Positions 36,638 through 44,923 of a stretch of DNA of 46,212 nucleotides are shown here, piece by piece. Both the position numbers and the translations under genes were made by a program. How positions within the stretch are numbered: the first letter of the stretch is position 1; each line of letters begins with the position of its first letter. Below the pieces are notes generated by a model. It ran no database searches and was not told where the DNA came from. It saw only the letters and a program-made list of their open reading frames with translations. Source of the DNA: Calothrix sp. MO_192.B10 (GTDB lineage Bacteria; Cyanobacteriota; Cyanobacteriia; Cyanobacteriales; Nostocaceae). Location of the stretch: contig JASJDS010000031.1 of the NCBI GenBank assembly GCA_030065055.1, forward strand, positions 1-46,212, given 5' to 3'.

Positions 36638-37324
36638 TCAAGAAAGTAACAATGCGAATAAACCACATAGGGCAATTCCATCAAACACTCCAGCACCGCC
36701 AATACTCAACACTCCCGCACTCATGGCTTTTATGTCCTGCAAATGTAATAAATCAGCACCGATTAAAGTTCCCAACACACCACCAGCAAAAGCCACAGGA
36801 GCAGTATGGGGTGACATTAAAATTGGGTTAATCAACATTGCAGATATGACAGCAGTAAACGGAGCTAGTAAAGGATGCATTTGAATCCCAATTCCCGGTA
36901 CTATTTTAGCTGCATAGTAGCTCACCCCTGTAACAATGGCAGTCACTAACAAAATTGCCAACACATTGGCTTGGGTAAACTGGTATAAAGCTAAAATTAC
37001 AGGAATCACCCCACCACCAACATTTACAGCCACAATTGTAGAACGTTGAATTTTACGTAAGGGAATACCCCAAAATTCCCTTAACCATAAATCGGTAAAA
37101 TCATCTGCTACCTCAATTGCAGATTGAGTCCGATATAGGGGAATATTGATGGTGCTACCGATAATTACCAGAATTAACAACAGTAACGCAATGTTAGGGG
37201 CAAATCCTAACTTGGCAACAGCCATTCTCACCACGTCCACTGCAACAGCAAACCAGATGACAGGTAACAGCAGTAACAACAGCAAAAATAAGAGTAGGGA
37301 AACTGGTAAGTAAATCATAGCCAT
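36638..37324 (-). CDS. DUF1614 integral membrane protein
   Basis: The 228-residue hydrophobic protein has about six or seven membrane segments. DUF1614-type landmarks are NIPLYRTQSAIEV, the conserved VAVNVGGGVIPVILALY, and glycine-rich helices at the C-terminus (GADLLHLQDIKAMSAGVLSI, GGAGVFDGIALCG). Function is unknown. The start is ATG at 37324 or, two codons in, 37318. The spacing to ftsH (about 150 bases, with a heptamer array) argues for separate promoters. Confidence 0.82.
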   Translation of the reverse strand: MAMIYLPVSLLLFLLLLLLLPVIWFAVAVDVVRMAVAKLGFAPNIALLLLILVIIGSTINIPLYRTQSAIEVADDFTDLWLREFWGIPLRKIQRSTIVAVNVGGGVIPVILALYQFTQANVLAILLVTAIVTGVSYYAAKIVPGIGIQMHPLLAPFTAVISAMLINPILMSPHTAPVAFAGGVLGTLIGADLLHLQDIKAMSAGVLSIGGAGVFDGIALCGLFALLLS

Positions 37325-37502
37325 GTCAAAGCAGAAATTGCGATCGCTCTAAGGCGGTTCCTTCGGAACATCCCCAAGTGCAGGGAGACAAAAAGTGTCT
37401 GACTGACTTCTTTTTTTTTCTGCTTAAATTTATTGTAGAAAATAGGCATAAAATAAACCTTTAGTGCCTGCCCCACTAAACAATGTGTATAGCCGTACTT
37501 TT

Positions 37503-37706
37503 ATGGAAAATCAACTTGGCTTTGTTCTCAAGGTACTTATCCTCTCCATTGGACTTTCGATCGCAATTAAGTACCTGTGTCCATTTTTATCTGTTCCTGC
37601 CACATCAAGCAATGCTCTGATTATAGTTTTGTTACCCATAGTTTTATTAACAGCTAGTTTAATTTGGCGATGGCGGGGACAGGAAAAGTTAACCAAAAAT
37701 ACCTAG
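37503..37706 (+). CDS. Small two-helix membrane protein
   Basis: From the ATG at 37503 (MENQLGFV) the protein has 67 residues with two hydrophobic helices (VLKVLILSIGLSIAIKYL and ALIIVLLPIVLLTASLIW) and a charged tail (RWRGQEKLTKNT). I recall similar short proteins in cyanobacteria but no function. A frame-extending GTG at 37464 is less likely. It lies 75 bases upstream of the AI-2E-type transporter on the same strand, so cotranscription is possible. Confidence 0.65.
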   Translation: MENQLGFVLKVLILSIGLSIAIKYLCPFLSVPATSSNALIIVLLPIVLLTASLIWRWRGQEKLTKNT

Positions 37707-37781
37707 ATAAAATTCTGGAAAATCAGCTAATGTGGCTGAATTGAGATAAATAGTATCTTATCGTCGAACGGGGGTTAGGGC

Positions 37782-38912
37782 GTGAATATAGAACAATGGA
37801 TCGGTTTAATCGTCATTGTTATTTCGTTATACATCTTGTGGCAAATCAAGGAAGTTCTGTTACTGATATTTGCCGCAGTTGTACTAGCCGCAACCTTAAA
37901 TCGATTATCACGACGGTTCCAAAAGTTAGGAATGAGGCGCGGATCATCTGTGATGCTGTCAGTGGGTATTTTCTTCGCCATCATTGTTGGTTTCTTCTGG
38001 TTAGTAGTACCCCCATTCGCTGACCAGTTTCAAGAGCTGACAAGGCAGTTCCCACAAGGATTAGAGCGTTTTGATAGTTGGTTAGAAGAACTGAAACTTC
38101 GCGTTCCTAGTACACTTAGCCCCTATATTCCCGATATTAACAGCTTAATTCAGCAGGCAGAACCATGGTTAAAGAGGGTTGCGGGAAGTTCTGTTGCTTT
38201 CGTTTCTGGCTCTTTGGAAGTGCTGTTAAAGATTTTGTTAGTGATGGTGCTAACGGGAATGTTCCTCGCCGAGCCTTTGGCTTATCGTAAAGTATTTGTG
38301 CGTCTGTTCCCCTCCTTTTATCGACGACGGGTAGATGGGATTTTAGACCTATGTGAAGTGTCATTAGAAGGATGGGTGACAGGTGCGATTATCGCCATGT
38401 TTATAGTGGGGGGGATGAGCTTTTTCGGTTTGTGGATATTGGGGGTTCCCGCCGCATTAGCCCTAGGAGTATTAGCAGGCTTTTTAAATTTGATCCCCAA
38501 CCTCGGTCCTACCATGAGCGTAATTCCGGCAATGGCGATCGCATTTAGCCCCGATTCTCCTTGGCGATCGCTCTTTGTTCTGCTACTCTATTTTATTATT
38601 CAGCAGGTTGAGAGTAATTTCCTCACCCCCATAGTCATGGCGCATCAAGTGTCATTACTACCAGCAGTTACTTTAATTTCCCAGCTATTTTTTGCGTATT
38701 TCTTCGGATTCCTAGGCTTGTTTTTGGCACTCCCCCTCACCGTTGTTGGCAGAATTTGGTTAGAGGAGGTTTTAGTTAAGGATGTTTTGGATGTATGGGG
38801 TGATAAATCTAAGGTGGAAACTAAGTTTGTGATTGTTTCTGAGGAAAATCAACAGCCAGATTTGGAGGAAGAAGGAGTGAAGGAGAGAAGGAGTGAAGGA
38901 GAGAAGGAGTGA
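37782..38912 (+). CDS. AI-2E family transporter (PerM/YdiK-like)
   Basis: The 376-residue protein has about eight membrane segments and the family blocks FLNLIPNLGPTMSVIPA, QQVESNFLTPIVMAHQVSLL, PAVTLISQLFFAYFFGFLGL and FLALPLTVVGRIW. Substrates of these exporters are mostly unproven. The start is a GTG at 37782 with GGGTTAGGG just upstream. The last residues (EEEGVKERRSEGEKE) are encoded by an 8-nt tandem repeat that also supplies the stop codon, so the natural C-terminus appears to have been extended or replaced by repeat growth. Confidence 0.88.
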   Translation: MNIEQWIGLIVIVISLYILWQIKEVLLLIFAAVVLAATLNRLSRRFQKLGMRRGSSVMLSVGIFFAIIVGFFWLVVPPFADQFQELTRQFPQGLERFDSWLEELKLRVPSTLSPYIPDINSLIQQAEPWLKRVAGSSVAFVSGSLEVLLKILLVMVLTGMFLAEPLAYRKVFVRLFPSFYRRRVDGILDLCEVSLEGWVTGAIIAMFIVGGMSFFGLWILGVPAALALGVLAGFLNLIPNLGPTMSVIPAMAIAFSPDSPWRSLFVLLLYFIIQQVESNFLTPIVMAHQVSLLPAVTLISQLFFAYFFGFLGLFLALPLTVVGRIWLEEVLVKDVLDVWGDKSKVETKFVIVSEENQQPDLEEEGVKERRSEGEKE

Positions 38913-38935
38913 AGGAGGGAAGGAGTGAAGGAGTA
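38864..38935. repeat. GGAGTGAA/GGAGAGAA tandem array at the transporter 3' end
   Basis: 8-nt units run from inside the coding sequence past the stop codon; the same unit family is found inside cobN (15893-15950 and 18103-18212). Confidence 0.9.
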
Positions 38936-38936
38936 G

Positions 38937-38955
38937 GGGCGGGGTTTCCCCGCCC
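38937..38955. terminator. GGGCGGGG/CCCCGCCC hairpin between convergent genes
   Basis: Perfect 8-bp stem with TTT loop, located 25 bases after the transporter stop and before the end of the convergent acetyltransferase gene. It has no long U-run. The same palindrome, inverted, occurs at 22268-22286, so it is also a dispersed element. Confidence 0.6.
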
Positions 38956-38981
38956 GTTTCCGCGCCCGGAGTGAAGGAATG

Positions 38982-39467
38982 TCAATGCTTGGGAGCTGTC
39001 AGTGCCTTGCGAAAAATTATCTTATCATCCCCTGCTCTGTAAAATTCGCGGATTCGCGCTTCCTCGTCATACCCATGCTTACGGTAAAATGCCCTTGTAG
39101 CCTCAAAATTTGGCAGTCCAGAAGTTTCCACCAGTAGTATCCGCTCGCCTCCTGTCGCCAACGTTTGTTCGACGTAGTGCAACAGTTTCCCACCTCGCCC
39201 TTCTCCCTGACTGTCGGGATGGACGGCAATAAAATACAGGTTCCACGTCCCATCCGTATATGGTTCTGGTGCATAGTACGCAGTTCCCACCACACCCCCA
39301 TCATCGTAAGTAATCCAGAAGTGATCGCTGCCCAGGTTACCATCGAAGTATTCTGCCAACATACCGCCAAGTTCGGAGAGTTCTTGCGGTGTAAACAGAC
39401 CGATAGCTTCAGCGATCGCCATTATAGCTTTATTGTCATTGGGCGTGGCAGGCCGAATCATTAGCAA
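38982..39467 (-). CDS. GNAT-family N-acetyltransferase
   Basis: The 161-residue acetyl-CoA-dependent acyltransferase has the Gcn5 fold. The acetyl-CoA loop is visible in LYFIAVHPDSQGEGRGGKLL (Q/R-x-x-G-x-G/A-like QGEGRGG), followed by TSGLPNFEATRAFYRKHGYD and a last strand near KIIFRKAL. The substrate is unknown. AGGAG lies 6 bases before a TTG (39467) and 12 before the ATG at 39461; the TTG is slightly favoured by spacing. Confidence 0.9.
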   Translation of the reverse strand: MLMIRPATPNDNKAIMAIAEAIGLFTPQELSELGGMLAEYFDGNLGSDHFWITYDDGGVVGTAYYAPEPYTDGTWNLYFIAVHPDSQGEGRGGKLLHYVEQTLATGGERILLVETSGLPNFEATRAFYRKHGYDEEARIREFYRAGDDKIIFRKALTAPKH

Positions 39468-39575
39468 CTTCTGCTCCTGAAAGGTATATATTTTAAATTA
39501 TTTTGCGATCGCATCTGCAAAAAATTCAATAGTTGCAGCCAATAGTGATGATATGGTGAACAAGGTGGAATTGAG

Positions 39576-39944
39576 GTGATTGTGGTGCGTAAGCGTTTAA
39601 TTATTGAGATGGGAATGGGTATAGATCAACACGGACAGGAACCCACCGTAGCCGCAGCCAGGGCTGTGAGAAATGCGATCGCTCATAATGCTTTACCCGG
39701 TGTTTGGGAAGTTGCGGGTTTAAACGACCCCAATGAAATGATTGTGGAAGTCCAAGTTGCTGTGCCCTATTCAGAGCAAGTACGTCAAGATGAGGTATTG
39801 GCTGTATTACCATTTGGCAAAAAAACCCTCACCCTGGAATCCGGAGGAATGGTGGTTCAAGGCAAAGCTATTCCTGTACTCAATGATAAAAATGACGAAA
39901 TGTTGATCGCTGTGGCTGCGGTTACTGTCTGGATTGATAATTAG
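39576..39944 (+). CDS. Lin0512-family protein
   Basis: The roughly 120-residue protein has the family pattern KRLIIEMGMGIDQHGQEPTV, AAARAVRNAIAHNALPGV, DPNEMIVEVQVAVPYSEQVR and LPFGKKTLTLESGGMVVQG. It is cytoplasmic; function not established. The start is uncertain: GTG codons at 39576, 39582 and 39585, the last preceded by TTGAGGTGA. Confidence 0.85.
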   Translation: MIVVRKRLIIEMGMGIDQHGQEPTVAAARAVRNAIAHNALPGVWEVAGLNDPNEMIVEVQVAVPYSEQVRQDEVLAVLPFGKKTLTLESGGMVVQGKAIPVLNDKNDEMLIAVAAVTVWIDN

Positions 39945-40065
39945 ATTTGAGATGATATTTTTATATGTAAATATACTTATAAATAAAGCAATAAAAATTA
40001 CAATTTATTGTCCCAAATGGACTCACTGGGTGAGATAAATTCATACCTGGATTCAACAACACCAG

Positions 40066-40470
40066 TTAAAGATTAGTAGAGATTGCCTGTACGGGGCAAG
40101 TGGGAATACACTGTTCGCAGACAATGCAACGGGATTGGGTAAATGTGAGTTTGAATGTCTCAGGGTGCAAAGTTAAGGCTTGAGTAGGACAAACACCAGT
40201 ACACAAACCACAGTGGACACACACCTCCTCATCGATTACTATTTCCCCTAGGGTGAGAGATACATGAATATTGTGCGATCGCATCCATTCAATAGCTGCA
40301 TCCAACTCATCTATATCCCCCGATAGTTCCACTACCAGTTTTCCAATTTGGTTGGGAGCAACTTGAGCGCGGATAATATTAGCAGCAACATTAAAATCTT
40401 TCGCCAGTCGGTAAGTAATGGGTATTTGAATGGCGCGTCTGGGAAAGGTGAGAGTAACTCGTTTTTTCAC
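40066..40470 (-). CDS. NIL-domain two-[4Fe-4S] ferredoxin-like protein
   Basis: The 134-residue protein has an N-terminal NIL domain (about 1-75; ligand-binding fold also found on methionine ABC ATPases: VAANIIRAQVAPNQIGKLVV) and a bacterial-type ferredoxin domain with two complete cluster motifs, Cys84/87/90/94 and Cys115/118/121/125 (CVHCGLCTGVCP, CIVCEQCIPTCP). It is a probable cytoplasmic electron carrier or regulator in sulfur-related metabolism; this is family-level inference. It lies near the nifH fragment but reads away from it. Confidence 0.9.
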   Translation of the reverse strand: MKKRVTLTFPRRAIQIPITYRLAKDFNVAANIIRAQVAPNQIGKLVVELSGDIDELDAAIEWMRSHNIHVSLTLGEIVIDEEVCVHCGLCTGVCPTQALTLHPETFKLTFTQSRCIVCEQCIPTCPVQAISTNL

Positions 40471-41129
40471 TGCTTTTTATGGTTAGTTGTTATATTAGCC
40501 ATATCCGTAGATATATCTATATCTTAGCAGGAGCAATAGTAGCAAAGACAAAAATCATCATGTCGAGACACATGGGGCGATCACAACTTCTAATATCATG
40601 TCCGTTTAAATAACCGTCATTGCGACGGTACCGTAGACGCGTATCCCTCACGGGACGCTTTGCGACTCAGCGGCTTGGAGAAGAGTAGCAATCCCAAAGA
40701 CCTTGTGTATAGCCCTGCGGGCATTCAATCAACGCGGAGCGTGTCCGTACCGAAGGTCGTCCCGGAGGGACTTAGGACTTATGCGTCGTTTCACTACCCT
40801 TCACCGAAGCCACTTCGTGTCTACGTTCCACGCCTCTTGCTCCCTTTGGGAGAGCTGAGTCGCTTTCGCGACACGCTGCGCGTTAACGTAGTTCCTCTGT
40901 AAGAGGCACGCTAACAGAGGAGCTACGCTCTAAGCGGAGCTATGCCGCAGGCTTTACGCTGCGGACATACTATGGGTATGCCCCCGGACATGATATATAG
41001 CACTACGCCTGACGGGGCGCGGACATTTCTAAATCCTGAAACCTTTTGACAGCCTGCTGTTCCCTGTTAAGAGTTAAGAGTTCCCTAGCACGTAGTGCTA
41101 TAAATTCACAATTTACGCTTTGGTGGTAG
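40471..41129. repeat. Palindrome-rich block upstream of the nifH fragment
   Basis: About 660 bases without a gene, dense in GC-rich hairpins (GTATCCCTCACGGGACGC, CGCTTTCGCGACACGCTGCG, AAAGCCTGCGGCATAGC-like). GTTCCTCTGTAAGAGGCACG resembles part of the block at 24104-24320. TATAGCACTAC (40996-41006) and its inverse (41092-41102) bound a 107-bp MITE-like unit that ends 28 bases before the nifH frame. No nifU or nifS is present, although nifU normally precedes nifH. Confidence 0.6.
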
Positions 41130-41627
<498 letters not shown>

Positions 41628-41801
41628 GTAGTGCTATAGCTCCAGCACAGTAGGTTCAACAGATAAGGAAAGTGTGAAGTATGAAGTATGAAGTATGAAA
41701 TTAATTCTGCTTTCAGCCTTCATTCTTCTCCTCTCCCTCTCCCCTTCCATACCCTAGCTATCATTCCATTCCCCCATCCTAAACAGTAACAGAGGCAGAC
41801 T
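41628..41801. other. nifH-nifD intergenic region with heptamer repeat
   Basis: Contains GTAGTGCTATA (41628-41638), identical to the copy at 41092-41102 upstream of the fragment, and three GTATGAA/TGAAGTA heptamer units (41675-41699), then a pyrimidine-rich stretch before the nifD start. Such repeats between nifH and nifD are known from other heterocystous cyanobacteria. Confidence 0.7.
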
Positions 41802-42602
41802 ATGACACCTCCCGACAAGAATCTTGTAGAAGAGCATCAACAGCTAGTTGAAGAAGTACTCCAAGCGTATCCTGAGAAAGCACGTAAAAAGCGTACCAAG
41901 CACCTCAACGTTCACGAAGAAGGCAAATCTGACTGCGGCGTTAAGTCTAACATCAAATCCCTTCCTGGTGTAATGACTGCTCGTGGTTGTGCTTATGCAG
42001 GTTCCAAAGGTGTGGTTTGGGGACCAGTCAAAGACATGATCCACATCAGCCATGGTCCTGTTGGTTGTGGTTACTGGTCTTGGTCTGGTCGTCGTAACTA
42101 CTACGTTGGTGTAACTGGTGTCGATAGCTTCGGTACCATGCACTTCACCTCTGACTTCCAAGAGCGGGACATCGTTTTTGGTGGTGACAAAAAACTTGTC
42201 AAAATCATCAACGAAATCGAAGAACTCTTCCCTCTCAACAATGGTGTTTCTATCCAGTCTGAGTGTCCCATCGGTCTAATTGGTGATGACATTGAAGCTG
42301 TAGCTAAGAAAACATCCAAAGAAATTGGTAAGCCCGTAATTCCCCTACGTTGTGAAGGTTTCCGGGGTGTGTCCCAGTCCTTGGGTCACCACATTGCTAA
42401 CGACGCTATTCGTGACTGGGTATTCCCCAAGTATGACGAAGCGAAGAAAAATAATAGCCTTGACTTTGAGCCCGGTCCCTACGATGTTGCTTTAATTGGT
42501 GACTACAACATTGGTGGTGACGCTTGGTCTAGCCGGATGTTGTTGGAAGAAATCGGCTTGCGCGTAGTCGCTCAGTGGTCTGGTGATAGCGCGATACTAT
42601 AG
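41802..42602 (+). CDS. nifD: Nitrogenase molybdenum-iron protein alpha chain NifD, N-terminal part (3' interrupted)
   Basis: Begins at a normal ATG ([20 protein letters not shown]) and matches NifD up to VVAQWSGD at about residue 262 (42587), then reads SAIL and a stop. Full NifD is about 480-500 residues, so nearly half is missing, including the C-terminal FeMo-cofactor His region. P-cluster cysteine contexts ([33 protein letters not shown]) are intact and undamaged. Anabaena 7120 nifD is interrupted by the 11-kb element much closer to its 3' end, in the codons for WDYSG, so this break is at a different site. Either a distinct nifD excision element starts here or the gene is truncated. Confidence 0.95.
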   Translation: MTPPDKNLVEEHQQLVEEVLQAYPEKARKKRTKHLNVHEEGKSDCGVKSNIKSLPGVMTARGCAYAGSKGVVWGPVKDMIHISHGPVGCGYWSWSGRRNYYVGVTGVDSFGTMHFTSDFQERDIVFGGDKKLVKIINEIEELFPLNNGVSIQSECPIGLIGDDIEAVAKKTSKEIGKPVIPLRCEGFRGVSQSLGHHIANDAIRDWVFPKYDEAKKNNSLDFEPGPYDVALIGDYNIGGDAWSSRMLLEEIGLRVVAQWSGDSAIL

Positions 42603-42639
42603 TATAAATGCTAGTTATCGTAACGTTACGGTAACTAGA
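42594..42639. repeat. Palindromes at the nifD break
   Basis: ATACTATAGTAT (42594-42605) is followed by the near-perfect 28-bp palindrome 42611-42638 (halves CTAGTTATCGTAAC and GTTACGGTAACTAG, one mismatch). Both begin within 25 bases of the point where NifD similarity stops. A related copy of the second lies at 44014-44043. Confidence 0.85.
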
Positions 42640-42663
42640 AAAAAATGGATGAAGTTGCTTGAT

Positions 42664-42900
42664 TCATTGTTCAGATTTATCCCCAAAGAAATTGTCTCGT
42701 TGTAAAGCGAGTTCTTCAATTTCGTCAATATCTGTTTCTAATAATCCCTCATATACTTCAGCAGCCAGTTTTAGCATTTCTTGAGGAGTAAAAGAAGTAG
42801 TAGATTCAACTGTTATTTTGACGGACTCTCCTTCATTTAAGTTAGGTTTTTCTAATGGTCGAAATACCCCATTTTCGTAAATAGCTTTTAATGTTTGCAT
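42664..42900 (-). CDS. DUF104-family antitoxin-like protein
   Basis: The 78-residue protein begins MQTLKAIYENGVFRPLEKPN, the N-terminal pattern of the AF2212-like/DUF104 antitoxin family (a small AbrB-type swap-hairpin), followed by EGESVKITVES and an acidic helical tail. It lies 59 bases downstream of a PIN toxin gene on the same strand. It could be that toxin's antitoxin or a leftover of another pair. Confidence 0.82.
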   Translation of the reverse strand: MQTLKAIYENGVFRPLEKPNLNEGESVKITVESTTSFTPQEMLKLAAEVYEGLLETDIDEIEELALQRDNFFGDKSEQ

Positions 42901-42959
42901 TATATTGTCTCCTAGAGAATTCCTAAAATATCATCACAAATTTAACCATATTTCTATTG

Positions 42960-43403
42960 TCAAACCCAAGATTCCCAGGAAAACGTTCTCACCTGTTGAA
43001 TTCGCAAAAAGTCACTATCTCTAGAAACGACAGCTAGATTATTTTGCAGTGCAATAGCGGCTATCCAAATGTCATTTTCATCAAAACCTAAATCGGTGAC
43101 TTTAGTTTTTCGCCGCTTGTTTTTATTTTTGGGTGCAAATTGATTAAATAAAGCGGCTTTTAGTTGACCGTAAATAGTAGCAGTAGATGCATCGATGTTA
43201 TAGATATATATACCTTGAATAAAGCGATGAATGAGGGCTAAGTTATCTTCTCTGCGTTGAGAACGTTCGGCCATATCTACCAGTTCTCCTTGAACAATGA
43301 CACAGGTTGTAATTAGACTGTTTTCTATTTCGGCGATGCGACGAAGTAGATTTTCATCGCCCAAAATAGCAGCACTACAATGATTTGTATCCAATAGGTA
43401 CAT
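42960..43403 (-). CDS. VapC-like PIN-domain ribonuclease toxin
   Basis: The 147-residue PIN-domain protein has D5 (YLLDTNHCSAAI), E40 (IVQGELVDMAE), D111 (ENDIWIAAIALQ) and D129/D131 (VSRDSDFLRI) as the acidic metal site, so the nuclease looks intact. It starts with ATG overlapping the stop of the upstream gene (TAATG), typical of a coupled toxin-antitoxin pair with the antitoxin first. Confidence 0.9.
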   Translation of the reverse strand: MYLLDTNHCSAAILGDENLLRRIAEIENSLITTCVIVQGELVDMAERSQRREDNLALIHRFIQGIYIYNIDASTATIYGQLKAALFNQFAPKNKNKRRKTKVTDLGFDENDIWIAAIALQNNLAVVSRDSDFLRIQQVRTFSWESWV

Positions 43404-43693
43404 TATTCAAAGGGGTTATCATAATCAAATTTTGCTTTACCACGGCTAGCAATGACTAGCTGGAGACACTCTTGTAAATCATCTCCTTCCCATTTACCAA
43501 TGGTTTTCAGATGTTCTAGGAGTGAATGACCCGTGGAATTTACTGGAGAGTGAGTAGCAGATTCTGGTGGTGATGGTTGGGGTGGCGTTGGAGTTCCTTT
43601 GGTTTTGAGAAAACGTAAAAAGTCTAGGATTTCAGCCAGAATAGTATCTGGTGTGGATTCAATCTCTTGTAACAGTTGTTCTTTTATTGTCAT
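43403..43693 (-). CDS. DUF2281-like antitoxin
   Basis: From the ATG at 43693 (MTIKEQLLQEIESTPDTILA) the protein has 96 residues: an N-terminal helical antitoxin-like segment (EILDFLRFLKTKG), a Pro/Ser-rich linker and a C-terminal region ending KFDYDNPFE that could wrap the toxin. The stop overlaps the PIN gene start. The open frame extends to 43789, but that part belongs to a broken upstream gene in another frame. Confidence 0.8.
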   Translation of the reverse strand: MTIKEQLLQEIESTPDTILAEILDFLRFLKTKGTPTPPQPSPPESATHSPVNSTGHSLLEHLKTIGKWEGDDLQECLQLVIASRGKAKFDYDNPFE

Positions 43694-43722
43694 AGTAAAT
43701 ACCTCAATTAGAATTTGAAGTC

Positions 43723-43843
43723 TTATCCACGCCCTGATGCCATTAAACCAACGATCGCACCAACTGTAACGCGCATCCCGCAAATGCATGGTTTACCACT
43801 CATTACTTCTGGGTTGCGGGTAAATAAGAGTGAGGTCTTGCAT
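43723..43843 (-). pseudogene. DUF433 antitoxin, frameshifted and truncated
   Basis: An ATG at 43843 with AGGA upstream opens MQDLTLI. One extra T then shifts the frame, after which RNPEVMSGKPCICGMRVTVG and AIVGLMASG appear, the conserved core of DUF433 proteins. A stop follows (GRG, stop at 43723-43725), so the C-terminal third is missing. Its usual PIN-like partner gene is absent. A decayed toxin-antitoxin relic. Confidence 0.8.
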
Positions 43844-43861
43844 AGCTATTTCCTCTTGTGT

Positions 43862-43975
43862 TTAGGCGATCGGAAAACCGGGTATTGCTTTATCAATTTT
43901 ATCTATCGTGTCCCTTGTATCTTTATACGAAGTCTCTACGAATTGGACAATTATATCTGAGATAGTTACAGGCAT
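43862..43975 (-). CDS. Possible 37-residue peptide
   Basis: An ATG at 43975 opens MPVTISDIIVQFVETSYKDT followed by RDTIDKIDKAIPGFPIA and a stop 18 bases before the DUF433 relic. It could be a small antitoxin fragment or chance. No family recognised. Confidence 0.3.
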   Translation of the reverse strand: MPVTISDIIVQFVETSYKDTRDTIDKIDKAIPGFPIA

Positions 43976-44013
43976 ATTTTACTTTTATAGATTGTTGTCG
44001 CAATTATAAACTG

Positions 44014-44043
44014 CCTAGTCAACGTAACGTTACACTAACTGAG
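44014..44043. repeat. Second copy of the CGTAACGTTAC palindrome
   Basis: CTAGT, two bases, then ACGTAACGTTAC, two bases, then TAACT match the palindrome at 42611-42638 at most positions. The two copies, about 1.4 kb apart, bracket the toxin-antitoxin genes and relics. Confidence 0.75.
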
Positions 44044-44093
44044 CAGCAAGCTAATTAACTCGGATTTTACTCGGACTTCACTCGCACAAAAAT

Positions 44094-44291
44094 TTGTCAA
44101 ATCGTCAACAGGTATACCAAAATCGATGTATGCAGTACGTAGCAAAGACCAAACGATTTACAGGTTTAAGTGACCAACAATTGCGGGACGAGCTAGAACG
44201 CCTTGACGCGGAAATACGCGCCTTTGCGTATCAGATAGAGGACAGGGTACACACCCCCACTCTGCCAGGGAATGAGGATGCGATCGCCTAG
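44094..44291 (+). CDS. Small hypothetical protein
   Basis: The 65-residue frame from a TTG (or shorter from an internal ATG, MQYVAKTKRF) has a helical, charged middle (TGLSDQQLRDELERLDAEIR). No family recognised. The stop lies in a HIP1 octamer (GCGATCGCCTAG). Weak start evidence keeps confidence low. Confidence 0.35.
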   Translation: MSNRQQVYQNRCMQYVAKTKRFTGLSDQQLRDELERLDAEIRAFAYQIEDRVHTPTLPGNEDAIA

Positions 44292-44460
44292 TCAGCGTTT
44301 TGTGCAGTGGGGTATTAGGGTTTTCACTGATTATTATTTGAAGATAACTAATTTTAGAGACTAATTTTTCTCAGTATTTTAAAGTTACTTTACGGAATTT
44401 CAGGCAGAGCTTTTGAGTATCTTAATAACAGATGCATTTAGTTAATACTGGCTTTTATCC

Positions 44461-44526
44461 ATGAACCAACAACGTCAGCAAGCCTATCTCAACCTCATTC
44501 ACAGCCTGTTGAATGGACATCACTAG
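44461..44526 (+). pseudogene. N-terminal relic of a cyanobacterial TPR/CHAT-associated family
   Basis: An ATG opens MNQQRQQAYLNLIHSLLNGH, then H and a stop. I recall this N-terminus from large cyanobacterial proteins often linked with CHAT or TPR domains (QQRxQAYLxLIxxLLN). Only 21 residues remain, so it is a fragment. Confidence 0.5.
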
Positions 44527-44563
44527 TAAATTATTTAACCCAAAATCTTAAATCAAAAATCCT

Positions 44564-44923
44564 ATGACCTCAGATTCCTTACTCCAAAATCTTCCTGTTC
44601 TCCTCGAAACCAAAGCAGAACTGTTTTCTACTGCTGACCTCCAAGACTTGCTGCAAACTCTAGCACCCTTGGAAAACAACCCTCCAGAAAACGCCGAGCA
44701 AATTCTCAGAGAATGGTGTAAAGCACGACGACCTATCCGCGACGCACTGAGAAACTTAGCAAGCGATCGCGCAGAAGTCAAAAAGGTCAAACCCTCCGAA
44801 CCCAACGATTCAAAACGGATTACTAACTTTTTCCAAGAATTAAGACCGAAGGTGCAAGAAGCACTTGACAAACTTGAAAAACAAAACCAGAGTCAAAACA
44901 ATCAATACAACCGAAGATATTAG
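44564..44923 (+). CDS. Cyanobacterial hypothetical protein near CHAT gene
   Basis: The 119-residue soluble, helical protein begins MTSDSLLQNLPVLLETKAEL and contains LQDLLQTLAPLENNPPENAE and a charged C-terminus. I recall similar short leading proteins beside CHAT-type genes in cyanobacteria, without known function. Its 3' end overlaps the next open frame by 59 bases in a different register, which suggests rearrangement or a frameshifted junction. Confidence 0.55.
   Translation: MTSDSLLQNLPVLLETKAELFSTADLQDLLQTLAPLENNPPENAEQILREWCKARRPIRDALRNLASDRAEVKKVKPSEPNDSKRITNFFQELRPKVQEALDKLEKQNQSQNNQYNRRY

Noticed and set aside
40660-40902. Plus-strand open frame of 80 residues
   Set aside because: Lies in a palindrome-rich repeat block; residues follow the repeat motifs.
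1-41129. The whole left part as one nifH excision element
   Set aside because: It carries genes expected to be essential or central (gpsA, furA, ftsH, sigC) and no recombinase was recognised.
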